A DNA stretch of 38,074 nucleotides from Armatimonadota bacterium (GTDB lineage: Bacteria > Armatimonadota > Hebobacteria > GCA-020354555 > CP070648): assembly GCA_035527535.1 (NCBI GenBank), contig DATLAK010000034.1, positions 1-38,074 of the forward strand, given 5' to 3'. The position numbers and the translations under genes were made by a program. Positions 26,381-33,762 of this stretch are shown here, piece after piece (position 1 is the stretch's first letter; each line of letters opens with the position of its first letter). Below the pieces are notes generated by a model. The model was not told the DNA's origin. It searched no databases and saw only the letters and a list, made by a program, of their open reading frames with translations.

Positions 26381-27394
26381 ATGGATTGCCTCCTCGAACT
26401 GCCCCACATGCGCGAGCTGACGCTGGATGATCGTGAGGTCGTGGAGGCGGCCTTGGCGCGCGAGCCGCCCGACACCTCGGAGCTGACCTTCACCAACCTC
26501 TTCATCTGGCGTCACGCATACGGCCTGCGGTTGAGCCGGGTGGAGGGCGCGCTGTGCATCTTCGCCTGGCGCGCCGATCCGGAGGAATCGTTCCTGCTGC
26601 CGCCGCTAATGGTTGAAAGGATGTCATTCCGAGGGAGTGCAGCGACCGAGGAATCTCCAGTCGGGGTTGCGCGGGAGGTAGGGGATTCCTCGCCGGAGCT
26701 CGGAATGACACCATCCGGGGCCCCGACGATCGTAGAACGCGCCCTGGCGCACCTGCGCGACCACGGCCACGACCCCAAGCTGGCGCGCGTCTCGACCGCA
26801 CAACTCGAACGCCTGGGCGTCACCGGCGAGCGCTTCTCGGTCGAGCCGGATCGCGACAACTGGGACTACGTCTATTCCGTGCGCGACCTGGTCGAGCTGG
26901 CCGGCGACAAGTACCACCGCAAGCGCAACCACATCGCCCAGTTCCAGGCCGAGCACACGCAGTGGGAGTATCGCCCCCTCACGCCCGACCTCGCGCCCGC
27001 GTGCGAGGAGCTGCAGGACCTGTGGTGTGATGAGAAGCACTGCGATCTCTCAGCCACGCTGCATGCCGAATCGCGCGCGGTCAAGGAAGCCCTGCACAAC
27101 CTCGACCGCCTGTCCGCGCTCGGGGGCTGCATTCTCGTCGGCGGAAAGGTCGAAGCCTTCACCCTCGGCGAGCCGCTCAACGCCGACACCGTGACCATCC
27201 ACATCGAGAAGGCGAACGCCGCCTTCCACGGCCTCTACCAGGTCATCAATCAGCAGTTCCTCGAGCACCAGGGGCATGATTTCGCCTACGTCAACCGTCA
27301 GCAGGACCTCGGCGTCCAGGGCCTGCGCAAGGCCAAGGAGTCCTACCACCCGCACCACATGATCGAGAAGTACGTCGTGCGGTTGCGGGCATAG
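26381..27394 (+). CDS. DUF2156 (LPG-synthase C-terminal-like, GNAT-fold) protein with an inserted repeat
   Basis: The 337-residue protein is of the DUF2156 family, whose fold is that of a double GNAT acyltransferase related to the C-terminal part of lysyl-phosphatidylglycerol synthase. Family segments visible are TFTNLFIWRHAYGL, YVYSVRDLVELAGDKYHRKRNHI (two adjoining pieces) and the C-terminal FAYVNRQQDLGVQGLRKAKESYHPHHM. Residues about 82-110 come from an 87-bp inverted-repeat element that keeps the frame. The ATG at 26381 has no strong ribosome site because a repeat lies directly upstream; ATG 26408 is an alternative. The substrate is unknown. A CGCGGCG/CGCCGCG hairpin (27402-27420) follows the stop. 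Confidence 0.85.
   Translation: MDCLLELPHMRELTLDDREVVEAALAREPPDTSELTFTNLFIWRHAYGLRLSRVEGALCIFAWRADPEESFLLPPLMVERMSFRGSAATEESPVGVAREVGDSSPELGMTPSGAPTIVERALAHLRDHGHDPKLARVSTAQLERLGVTGERFSVEPDRDNWDYVYSVRDLVELAGDKYHRKRNHIAQFQAEHTQWEYRPLTPDLAPACEELQDLWCDEKHCDLSATLHAESRAVKEALHNLDRLSALGGCILVGGKVEAFTLGEPLNADTVTIHIEKANAAFHGLYQVINQQFLEHQGHDFAYVNRQQDLGVQGLRKAKESYHPHHMIEKYVVRLRA
26623..26709. repeat. GTCATTC/GAATGAC inverted-repeat element, in-frame copy
   Basis: An 87-bp (29-codon) element bounded by perfect 11-bp inverted repeats, GTCATTCCGAG and CTCGGAATGAC. Read on the plus strand it aligns with the reverse complement of the intergenic element at 22214-22320, sharing GCGACCGA, GTTGCGC, GGAGGTAGGGGATTC and TCGCC in the same order. 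The DUF2156 family sequence resumes on both sides. Confidence 0.9.
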
Positions 27395-27401
27395 CCGGGC
27401 G

Positions 27402-27420
27402 CGCGGCGCTACACGCCGCG
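27402..27420. terminator. GC-rich hairpin after the DUF2156 gene
   Basis: CGCGGCG/CGCCGCG, a 7-bp stem with loop CTACA, seven bases after the stop codon (27392-27394). No T tract follows, so termination is only a possibility. It may also be another dispersed hairpin. Confidence 0.4.
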
Positions 27421-27484
27421 TGAATCCATTTCGCCGGCGGACTGCATCATAACCATCGGAAGTCGTGTCGTGCGGAGGGATATG

Positions 27485-27880
27485 ATGGAGACGGTCGGTG
27501 TCGGGTTGATCGCGGTGGCGGTGTTCGGCTATTTCGCGTGGGCGCGCTACATGAGCTACAGGGATGCGGCAGCGCTGTTGGAGAGGGGAGTAGACCCGTC
27601 CACTGTCATCCAGTGGAGGGAGCGGTGGGCAACCCGCGCGGGTCTGCTCCAGGGGGCGAAGCTCCTGGTGCTCGGCGTATTGCTGTTCTCCCTGTCATCC
27701 CGGTTCGGAAGATGGATCGGCGCGCCTGACGAAACATGGATGATCGGCTTCGTAGGTGCGTTCATTGCGGTCTTCGGGCTGATTGTCATCGTCGCGTACG
27801 CGATCTGGTCGCGCCGAGTAGGCGCCGGGCACGGCGGTGGCAGGCTGGGAGCCTCTGACCGCTCGAGGGCGAGAGAATGA
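27485..27880 (+). CDS. Small membrane protein upstream of an ECF sigma factor
   Basis: About 131 residues from ATG 27485, chosen because GGAGG (27474-27478) is six bases upstream; ATG 27482 and GTG 27470 are alternatives. There are three hydrophobic segments: near the N-terminus (VGLIAVAVFGYFAW), in the middle (LLQGAKLLVLGVLLFSL) and near the C-terminus (WMIGFVGAFIAVFGLIVIVAYAIW). The LLERGVDPS motif between the first two recalls DUF6249-type proteins, which often neighbour sigma factors. Its stop overlaps the sigma-factor ATG (ATGA), so it belongs to that operon and may take part in its regulation. The function is unknown. Confidence 0.75.
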   Translation: METVGVGLIAVAVFGYFAWARYMSYRDAAALLERGVDPSTVIQWRERWATRAGLLQGAKLLVLGVLLFSLSSRFGRWIGAPDETWMIGFVGAFIAVFGLIVIVAYAIWSRRVGAGHGGGRLGASDRSRARE

Positions 27881-28482
27881 ACGCGGAGGCGACGTGCGCG
27901 CCGTCGTGGCTGATGATGACCGGCCGCGCCGAGGATCACCGCGCCGATGCGGTTGCCATCCAGCGGGCACGCAACGGCGATCGGTCGGCCTTTGACGAGA
28001 TCGTTCGGCGCCACCAAGGGCGCGTCTACAACCTGGCCTATCGCATGCTGCGACATCCCCAAGACGCCGAGGACGTGACCCAGGAAGCGTTTCTCAAGGC
28101 GTTCGGAGCTCTGCCGCGGCTCAAGAATGAGCGCGCCTTCGCCTCGTGGCTCGGGCGCATCGCGGCCAACCTGTGCCTGATGCGGCTGCGGTCGGCGCAG
28201 CGCGCGGAGACGCTAACCGATCCGGCGGTGATCGCTGAGGGAAGCGCATGCGCTGGGAATCCGTCGAGCCTCGACATCGTCGGGGAGACGCGCGCGGCGA
28301 TAGCCAAGCTGCCGCCCAAGTACCGGCTGGCGGTGGTCGCCTTCTACCTGGAGGGTCGTTCCTGCCGCGAGGGCGCCCGTCTGGCCGGAGTGCCGGTGCT
28401 GACGTTCAAGACGCGACTCTACCGCGCGCGCAAGCTGCTGCGCGATCTGCTTGGCGAAGTGCCGGAGGGACCCACACCATGA
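27877..28482 (+). CDS. RNA polymerase ECF sigma factor
   Basis: Alternative sigma factor with regions 2 and 4 only (201 residues). Region 2 includes FDEIVRRHQGRVYNLAYRM and the QDAEDVTQEAFLKAF helix. Region 4 includes LPPKYRLAVVAFYLEG followed by a helix-turn-helix (CREGARLAGVPVLTFKTRLYRARK, in two parts). A 30-residue N-terminal stretch before the family domain is unusual, so the true start might be the internal ATG at residue 13 or 14 (MMTGRAEDH). The adjacent anti-sigma gene overlaps by four bases, so signal-responsive control by that protein is expected. Confidence 0.93.
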   Translation: MNAEATCAPSWLMMTGRAEDHRADAVAIQRARNGDRSAFDEIVRRHQGRVYNLAYRMLRHPQDAEDVTQEAFLKAFGALPRLKNERAFASWLGRIAANLCLMRLRSAQRAETLTDPAVIAEGSACAGNPSSLDIVGETRAAIAKLPPKYRLAVVAFYLEGRSCREGARLAGVPVLTFKTRLYRARKLLRDLLGEVPEGPTP

Positions 28483-28919
28483 GATGCCGGCGCGTCCGCC
28501 AGAAGCTTCAGCCCCTGGTAGACGGAGCCCTCGCCGAGAAGGAGGCCGCGGCCCTCCGTCAGCATCTGAGCGCCTGCGCCGCCTGCGGCCTCGAGTTCGA
28601 GGCGCTGCGCGCCCTCGATCGCGCCCTGGCGGCCGAACCCACGGTTCAGCCGCCGCCGACCATGACCGCGGCGATAGTCAGCCAGGCCGCCGCCCGTTCG
28701 CTCATGGCGCCCGCGACGCTCATCCCGCGACGGCTGGAGGCGCTGAGCCTGGCGGGGTTGGCCCTTGCCTTGGCGGCGTTCGCCGTGGCCGTGTTCGCCG
28801 TCGGCGGGATCTCGATCACGATCGGCCCGTTGACCGTGGGCACCACGGGCGTGATCGCCGTCATCGTTGCGGCGGTCTCCGCCGCCTTCGGTTCCCTCTA
28901 CTACGGGACCTGCGCCTGA
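28479..28919 (+). CDS. Zinc-binding anti-sigma factor, membrane-anchored
   Basis: 146 residues. H29, C33 and C36 (HLSACAAC) form the H-x3-C-x2-C ZAS zinc motif that clamps an ECF sigma factor. One or two hydrophobic spans follow in the C-terminal half (LAGLALALAAFAVAVFAV, then TGVIAVIVAAVSAAF). The ATG overlaps the sigma stop (ATGA), with GGAGGGA eight bases upstream. It would hold the upstream sigma factor at the membrane until an unknown signal, possibly oxidation of the zinc thiols, releases it. Confidence 0.88.
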   Translation: MRCRRVRQKLQPLVDGALAEKEAAALRQHLSACAACGLEFEALRALDRALAAEPTVQPPPTMTAAIVSQAAARSLMAPATLIPRRLEALSLAGLALALAAFAVAVFAVGGISITIGPLTVGTTGVIAVIVAAVSAAFGSLYYGTCA

Positions 28920-28940
28920 GAACTCCGAGGAGGGTCACCC

Positions 28941-29276
28941 ATGCAACGCGTCAATGAGACAGAGTGCGAGTTCAGGCACGGCGACAGCGGCCCCAAGTAC
29001 GTCATGCGGGGGCCGCGCCACGAATGGGGGATCATCGTCTTCCATCCCGGCCAGAGTCTCGGCGCCCACCGCCACAGCGAGGTCGAGGAGACCTTCTACT
29101 TCGTCTCCGGGGAACCGCTGATGATCGTGGACGGGCAAGCGCACCGCGTGAGGCGCGGCGATGTCTTCCGCCTCGAACCCGGCGAGGCCCACGACATCAT
29201 CAACGACACCGCCGCGGACACCCGCGTCATCTTTATCAAGTGCCCCTACCTGCCCAACGACAAGGAGGCGGCGTGA
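28941..29276 (+). CDS. Small cupin-domain protein
   Basis: 111 residues of a single cupin fold. Motif 1 is G41AHRHSEVEETFYF with metal-ligand candidates H43, H45 and E49/E50. Motif 2 is PGEAHDIIN with H84. All metal ligands are present, so it can bind a divalent metal, but single-cupin proteins have many roles and no substrate can be named. GGAGGG stands just before ATG 28941. It follows the anti-sigma gene by 21 bp and may be in the same transcript. Confidence 0.88.
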   Translation: MQRVNETECEFRHGDSGPKYVMRGPRHEWGIIVFHPGQSLGAHRHSEVEETFYFVSGEPLMIVDGQAHRVRRGDVFRLEPGEAHDIINDTAADTRVIFIKCPYLPNDKEAA

Positions 29277-29406
29277 GCATCCTCCGCCGCAGACACTGTG
29301 GGCGCGCTCGGATCACGCCCGAGGCTCGCCCGCCGGTCGTCAGGCGGGGCGAGCGTGCCACATGTAGTTTCAGATGGCTGGCATGTCCAGGAGATAGCGA
29401 CACACC

Positions 29407-30132
29407 ATGAGACCATTCAGACCGCCGCTCTTCGGCGAGGCGCCGATCCGCGCCTCCCACCTCATCCAGCTCGACTACTACACGGACACGCGCAACTTCA
29501 TCCACATGTGGCTGCCCGAGTCCTATGGCGGCTCGTTCCTGCTTGCCCGCACCGAGGACCGCCGCTTCCACACCGAGGGCGACACGCTGGTAACGACGTT
29601 CGAGATGCCGGACCGTTTTCGTCTGCGCGGGGAGGTCTATCCGATCGAGGACGGGGTCGGCCTGCGGTTGGCGGTGACCAACGTGGGGTCCGCCGAGCTG
29701 CCGGCGGGGCCGGCTGGGGTCTGCATCCAGTTCGCGGCCGCGCCCTCCTTCGCCGACTCGGCCCTCGAGCGCTACTTCTATGTCGCGGGGGGTGAGATCG
29801 TTTTCGTCAAGCCGCCCTTTGCGAACAACGAGAATTACGTCTGGTTCTACGGAACGGCCCCCTCCCCGCAGTTCATCCATAACCCCGAGCCTGATTATCC
29901 GTTCATCGGCCTCGCCAGCAAGGACGGGCGCTGGGCGGCCGGCCACGCCTTCGACACGGCGCGCGGGATCGGCGGCAACTGCCACCCGTGCATTTCCTGC
30001 CTCCACGCCGGGCCGAACTTCGACGCCATCGAGCCGGGGCAGACCGCGGTCTCGGAGGGCGTACTCTACCTCATGCCCGGCAGTGCCGCGGACTGCGCCG
30101 CGCGGTTTGAGAGGGAGTTCCGCTGCGGGTAG
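29407..30132 (+). CDS. Unrecognised conserved-looking protein, beta-rich
   Basis: 241 residues with no signal peptide or membrane span. It is rich in short beta-strand-like segments (SFLLART, TLVTTFEMPDRF, GLRLAVTNVGS) and ends with a CHPCISC motif followed by HAGPNFDAIEPGQT. The strand pattern resembles carbohydrate-processing beta-sandwich proteins such as aldose-epimerase-like folds, but no signature was found. AGGAGA (29389-29394) lies 12 bases before the ATG. Codon use matches the neighbours, and the high-GC third positions support real coding. The TAG stop is within a GGTAGG-containing hairpin. It converges on the TabA-family gene, which could hint at sugar metabolism. Confidence 0.7.
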   Translation: MRPFRPPLFGEAPIRASHLIQLDYYTDTRNFIHMWLPESYGGSFLLARTEDRRFHTEGDTLVTTFEMPDRFRLRGEVYPIEDGVGLRLAVTNVGSAELPAGPAGVCIQFAAAPSFADSALERYFYVAGGEIVFVKPPFANNENYVWFYGTAPSPQFIHNPEPDYPFIGLASKDGRWAAGHAFDTARGIGGNCHPCISCLHAGPNFDAIEPGQTAVSEGVLYLMPGSAADCAARFEREFRCG

Positions 30133-30150
30133 GCCGCCCCATTGGGCGCG
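30130..30150. terminator. Hairpin between convergent genes, containing a stop codon
   Basis: CGCCC/GGGCG (30135-30148) with loop CATT lies directly after GGGTAGG, whose TAG (30130-30132) is the stop of the upstream gene. It sits between converging genes, so it could serve both. The stem is short and no T tract follows. Confidence 0.35.
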
Positions 30151-30161
30151 CCCCGATTACC

Positions 30162-30620
30162 TCACGGCAGGAGCGCCACCTTGACCACGATCTTGCGAAC
30201 CGGGTCATCGGAGTCGAGCCGGCAGCCCGGCATGTGGGCATCCTCGGGATAGAACACCGCGAAGCAACCGGCCGACAGTGCGATCGGCGTGTAGCGGGCG
30301 GGTTGGGCGTAGACCGCGATGTCTTGGTCGGCGTCGTAGGGCGTCTCCACCTCCAGCGCCTCGACCGGCGCCCAGCCGATCATCTCCGCGCCGGCGGCAA
30401 CGTATTGCACATCGGCATAGCGCCGGTGGGCCTCGAAGCGGGCGCCCGCGACCGGCTTGGGGACATAGCTCTGCGGCAAGGCGAAGAGCCGGTCGCCCTC
30501 TATCTCGGTGCGGCGCTCGGGCAGCAGGGTCTCGGCGTGCAGTTCCAGGAACTCGAACGCCGGCCGCAACTCCTCCAGGGTGCTATAACGCCGCCAGTTC
30601 TTCAGTTGGTCAACGATCAT
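30162..30620 (-). CDS. YhcH/YjgK/YiaL (TabA, DUF386) family protein
   Basis: 152 residues. The family is a cupin-like fold known from YhcH and TabA, linked to sialic-acid and biofilm-related sugar metabolism. Signatures seen are FEAHRRYADVQYVAAG, AQPARYTPIALSAGCFAVFYPEDAHMPG and the basic IVVKVALL end. GGAGGAC precedes ATG 30620. It lies 30 bp after the cupin gene on the same strand. The exact substrate is unknown. Confidence 0.88.
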   Translation of the reverse strand: MIVDQLKNWRRYSTLEELRPAFEFLELHAETLLPERRTEIEGDRLFALPQSYVPKPVAGARFEAHRRYADVQYVAAGAEMIGWAPVEALEVETPYDADQDIAVYAQPARYTPIALSAGCFAVFYPEDAHMPGCRLDSDDPVRKIVVKVALLP

Positions 30621-30650
30621 GGGTCGTCCTCCCCAAGGGACTGCGAGTCA

Positions 30651-30998
30651 TCAGGGCCGGGTCTGGACAGGAATCACACACAGGAACCGTAGAGTGCTCT
30701 CGCCCGTATTGACGAACTGGTGGGTTTCGCCGGGCGCGACCATCGCGGCGACCCCGGGGCGCAGGGGCAGGCGGCTGTCGGGCGCGGCGAGCTCGCCCTC
30801 GCCGTCGAGGATGAAGACCTCGTGCTCCCAGTCGTGGGAATGCATCGGCGTGTTACCGCCGGGCGCGACCTCGAACATGCGCATGATGAACGTCGGCGCG
30901 CGCTGCTCCGGGCCGATGAGCACGCGCATGGTCACACCCTGCGCGCCCTCCATCTCCATCGCCTGCGGTTGGATGCTATCGGGGTCAATCACCTGCAT
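30651..30998 (-). CDS. Small cupin-domain protein
   Basis: 115 residues, single cupin. The metal-ligand group is H53-S-H55-D-W-E58/E60 in PMHSHDWEHEVFIL, with H93 in GETHQF. The start ATG at 30998 shares its A with the TGA stop of the PCMT-like gene, so the two are translationally coupled. A GTG at 31001 is an alternative. No substrate can be named. Confidence 0.85.
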   Translation of the reverse strand: MQVIDPDSIQPQAMEMEGAQGVTMRVLIGPEQRAPTFIMRMFEVAPGGNTPMHSHDWEHEVFILDGEGELAAPDSRLPLRPGVAAMVAPGETHQFVNTGESTLRFLCVIPVQTRP

Positions 30999-32194
30999 CA
31001 CACTTGTCCTTCATCCGTCGGTGCCACTTCGTCCAACGTGAGAAGATAGTCGTGGTATCGGCGTGTGAAGACGCCCACGCGAGACTCGCCGTCAGTTGCC
31101 ATACCAGCCGCGCGCACCGTGATCGCGTATTCCTGCAACCGCGGACAGCCGAGTTCCTCCCAGCGCCGCGCAATCGCCCGAAAGCGTTCCAATACCTGCC
31201 TCCCCCCAACCGCCGTGAGGGCGTGTTCGGCAGTCAGCGCACAAGCCTGGCGCGCCGCGGTATCGGCGATCCCTGTCGCCATGCCGTGATGTGCTACCAG
31301 GTGCTCATCGGGGGTCAAGTTGGCCAGCATGAACATGACAAACGAATATCCGTGATCGCGTCCCTCAACCGAGACCGGCAGGCGAAAACCCAACTGCGCT
31401 TGCTCAGGACTTAGGGCAAGCGCTTCCGCCATGTCCATGATGCGCGGCAGCGTCGGCGGCGGCAACAGCTCGCTTGTGCAATTCACGAAGTAGATCAGAC
31501 GCGTGAAGTGCCCGCGCAACTCGCCTTCCGTGCGCCGTACGAGCAACGTGGGGTCACCGGCGGGCGCAAAGTGAAGCGGGAACAGGACGGTACCGTCCTT
31601 CGTGACTTGCTCCACCCAGGCCGGCGCCAGGTCATTGCACCCGCAGGTGACGATGATTGCGTCGTAAGGCGCTCCGGGGACATAGCCCTTCGCGCCGTCG
31701 CCGGTCACGACCGTCGCGTCGTGGTAGCCCGCCTCTTCGAGATGACGCTTCGCCGAGCGCGCGAGTTGCTCGTCCACCTCGACCGAGTAAACGAGCGAAG
31801 GGTCGCCTACGATCTCGGCCAGCAGCGCCGCGTTGTACCCGCTCCCGGTCCCGACCTCCAGCACCTTCATGCGCGGTCGCAGGCCGAGGTCCTCCAGCAT
31901 CCAGGCCATGCAGCCGGGCTCGGACGACGTGGCGGAATCGGATATCTGTATCACGTCGTTACGGTATATCCGGTCAAGAACTTGAGGGTCGGGGTGCTGA
32001 TGGTCGCAGACCACCCCGCGCCATTCCTTCCCTTCGTCGAACCACGCCTTGGCGCGATCAATGAAGAGATGCCGCGGCACCTTGCGGAACGCCGCCTCGA
32101 CTGGTGCGCTGACGACGGCGCCGTTAGCCACCAATTCATCCGCAAGGCGATTGACGAAGTGCCGATAGTCCGGCACACTTACTTGGCTGGTCAC
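30998..32194 (-). CDS. PCMT-like SAM methyltransferase with ~200-residue C-terminal extension
   Basis: The N-terminal half resembles protein-L-isoaspartate O-methyltransferase, with FRKVPRHLFI, QISDSATSSEPG and SAM site EVGTGSGYNA (113-122), followed by a TGDGAKG motif. The C-terminal ~190 residues are not part of the ordinary PCMT enzyme (which is near 210 residues). Similar long PCMT-like proteins in actinobacteria modify other substrates such as lanthipeptides. The start is GTG 32194, with GGGGGCACGCC upstream. It is coupled to the cupin downstream and is 38 bp after argG, all minus strand. No peptide precursor gene was found nearby. The methyl acceptor is unknown. Confidence 0.8.
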   Translation of the reverse strand: MTSQVSVPDYRHFVNRLADELVANGAVVSAPVEAAFRKVPRHLFIDRAKAWFDEGKEWRGVVCDHQHPDPQVLDRIYRNDVIQISDSATSSEPGCMAWMLEDLGLRPRMKVLEVGTGSGYNAALLAEIVGDPSLVYSVEVDEQLARSAKRHLEEAGYHDATVVTGDGAKGYVPGAPYDAIIVTCGCNDLAPAWVEQVTKDGTVLFPLHFAPAGDPTLLVRRTEGELRGHFTRLIYFVNCTSELLPPPTLPRIMDMAEALALSPEQAQLGFRLPVSVEGRDHGYSFVMFMLANLTPDEHLVAHHGMATGIADTAARQACALTAEHALTAVGGRQVLERFRAIARRWEELGCPRLQEYAITVRAAGMATDGESRVGVFTRRYHDYLLTLDEVAPTDEGQV

Positions 32195-32212
32195 GGCGTG
32201 CCCCCGTTGCTT

Positions 32213-32236
32213 GGGCGCGATGAATCGCGCCCCTAC
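32213..32236. repeat. Hairpin repeat overlapping the end of argG
   Basis: The stem GGGCGCGAT/ATCGCGCCC (32213-32232) is followed by CTAC. Read on the minus strand, GTAGGGGCGCGAT carries the argG stop codon TAG (32233-32235). The GTAGG border is like that of other repeats in the window. It could act as a terminator for argG. Confidence 0.65.
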
Positions 32237-33471
32237 GATTCCATCAGTTTCTGCCGCTTCGCCAGAATCTCAAACGGCAGGCCGCGCACCTTCGCCGCGT
32301 TGGCGCACCAGCGCTGGTCGAACCCCCGCGCCTTGATCGAGCGGATCTCCGGCGAGAACAGCGAGGTCGCCGATTCCCGCGTCACGATGTCAATGTTGCC
32401 CTTGTATAGCCGCACGCGGAACGACCCGTTGACCACCCCCTGGCTGGCGGCGATGAAGGCGTCGAGCTCGGCCTTGAGCGGGTGATACCACTCGCCGTGG
32501 TAGGTCATATAGGCCCACTTGGCGTCAATGACCTTCTTAAACTGAATCTCCTCCTTGGTCAGGCACTGCTGCTCGAGGTCGCGGTGCAGCTTGAGGATGA
32601 TGTGGGCGGCGGGCGCCTCATAGATCTCGCGGCTCTTGAGGTCCATGATGCCGTCCTCGAACATATCAATCTTGCCCACGCCGTGGCGGCCGCCGAGCTC
32701 GTTCAACCGCGGAATCAGGTCACCCAACGCCATCTCCTCGCCATCCAGCGCTACCGGCAACCCCTCGCGGAATGCGATCTCGACTTCGCCCGGCTGGTCG
32801 GGGGCGAACTCCGGCGGCACGTACCACAACCAGATGTCGCGCGGCAGCTCCTGGTTGAGATCAATCGCCCCCGAGGCGATGGAGCGGCACCACATCGTCT
32901 TGTCGTCGCCGCCGGTGATGGTCTCCGTCACCGGCACCCCCCACTCGCGGCACAGGACTTCCTCTTCCGCGCGGGTCAGGTCGAAATCGCGCACCGGCAC
33001 CAGCACCTCCAGCTCCGGCGCGAACAGCTTGAAGACGTTGTGCATGCGATACTGGTCGTTGCCCTTGCCGGTCGAGCCCTCCAGGATCGCGTCGCAGCCG
33101 CGCGCCCGCGCCTCGACCGCGACGATGCGCGCCACCAACTGCCGCGTCATCGAGGTCGAGACCGGGTAGCCGTTGTAGTCGGAGTTGGCGCGGATGGCCT
33201 TGCTCAACCATTCCTCGGTGAACTCCTGGCGCGCGTCAATCAGGATGGGCTCGACCTGGAGCGCCTTCGCCTTCTCCTCGCCGACGCGCACCTCCTCCTC
33301 GCCCTGGCCGACGTCCACGGTGATGGGGACGATCTCCCGCGCGCGGTATTTGCGGCGCAGCAGCTCGACGCCGAGCGACGAATCGAGCCCGCCCGAATAG
33401 GCGATGGCAGCCTTGCGCACCGTCGGCGCAGGCGCCTCCTCGATCTTGCGGATGATGTCAGCGACGTCCAT
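32233..33471 (-). CDS. argG: Argininosuccinate synthase
   Basis: Joins citrulline and aspartate with ATP to form argininosuccinate, the penultimate step of arginine synthesis, in the cytoplasm. 412 residues. The ATP loop is AYSGGLDSS (24-32), and the other typical segments include EGSTGKGNDQ, GGDDKTMW and GRHGVGKIDMFEDG. ATG 33471 is chosen because AGGAGG stands six bases upstream; a longer in-frame extension upstream lacks family similarity. The leader (33472-33680) holds a 12-bp hairpin and a copy of the 28-bp palindrome. The stop codon lies within a hairpin repeat. Confidence 0.97.
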   Translation of the reverse strand: MDVADIIRKIEEAPAPTVRKAAIAYSGGLDSSLGVELLRRKYRAREIVPITVDVGQGEEEVRVGEEKAKALQVEPILIDARQEFTEEWLSKAIRANSDYNGYPVSTSMTRQLVARIVAVEARARGCDAILEGSTGKGNDQYRMHNVFKLFAPELEVLVPVRDFDLTRAEEEVLCREWGVPVTETITGGDDKTMWCRSIASGAIDLNQELPRDIWLWYVPPEFAPDQPGEVEIAFREGLPVALDGEEMALGDLIPRLNELGGRHGVGKIDMFEDGIMDLKSREIYEAPAAHIILKLHRDLEQQCLTKEEIQFKKVIDAKWAYMTYHGEWYHPLKAELDAFIAASQGVVNGSFRVRLYKGNIDIVTRESATSLFSPEIRSIKARGFDQRWCANAAKVRGLPFEILAKRQKLMES

Positions 33472-33501
33472 GGTGGGCCTCCTGAGACAGTTCGGGGGCC
33501 T

Positions 33502-33532
33502 AGCCCGAATCATTTGGGGCATGATTCGGGCT
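33502..33532. repeat. 12-bp perfect hairpin in the argG leader
   Basis: AGCCCGAATCAT/ATGATTCGGGCT with a 7-base loop, about 30 bases upstream of the argG start on the minus strand. It may be a dispersed repeat or a leader structure. It does not look like an ArgR box, which would be an AT-rich 18-bp palindrome. Confidence 0.6.
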
Positions 33533-33564
33533 CGAGCAGGCGAGCATTGGAACAGGTGAACAGC

Positions 33565-33590
33565 AGGGGCAAGGCATGCCTTGCCCGTAC
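33565..33590. repeat. Copy of the GGGCAAGGCATGCCTTGCCC palindrome
   Basis: The 20-base perfect palindrome is identical to the core of the element inside the large ATPase gene (3002-3029). The outer bases differ by one mismatch (AGGGG / CCCGT). Confidence 0.85.
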
Positions 33591-33688
33591 AAGACCCGGA
33601 TTGCGAGCCTGCGGTCACCTGATCCCCTGATCACCCACTCAGAGGCCCCGGCAGTCAGCTTCTATTCTGCGCGTATGTGACGGAAGAA

Positions 33689-33715
33689 TACTATGCTCGA
33701 CAAAGCGCTGTCAAG
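33689..33715 (-). promoter_or_regulatory. Candidate argG promoter
   Basis: On the minus strand TTGACA (33710-33715) is a perfect -35, and TAGTAT (33689-33694) is a fair -10; the 15-base spacer is short. The transcript would begin near 33682 and carry a leader of about 210 bases. The region also faces the DUF1284 gene on the other strand. Confidence 0.35.
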
Positions 33716-33762
33716 AGAAACACTCGCTCGCGCTCGCGTGGTGGGCGACGCAGGGAGCGCCG

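Noticed and set aside
22214-26709. CRISPR array
   Set aside because: The repeats are widely spaced, inverted and inside or between genes; there is no regular repeat-spacer spacing.
29274-29406. Small gene starting at GTG 29274
   Set aside because: It is basic and low in complexity, lacks a ribosome site, and its frame runs into the next gene in the wrong phase.
30998-32194. Lanthipeptide or other RiPP cluster around the PCMT-like gene
   Set aside because: No precursor peptide or cyclase gene was found in the flanks.
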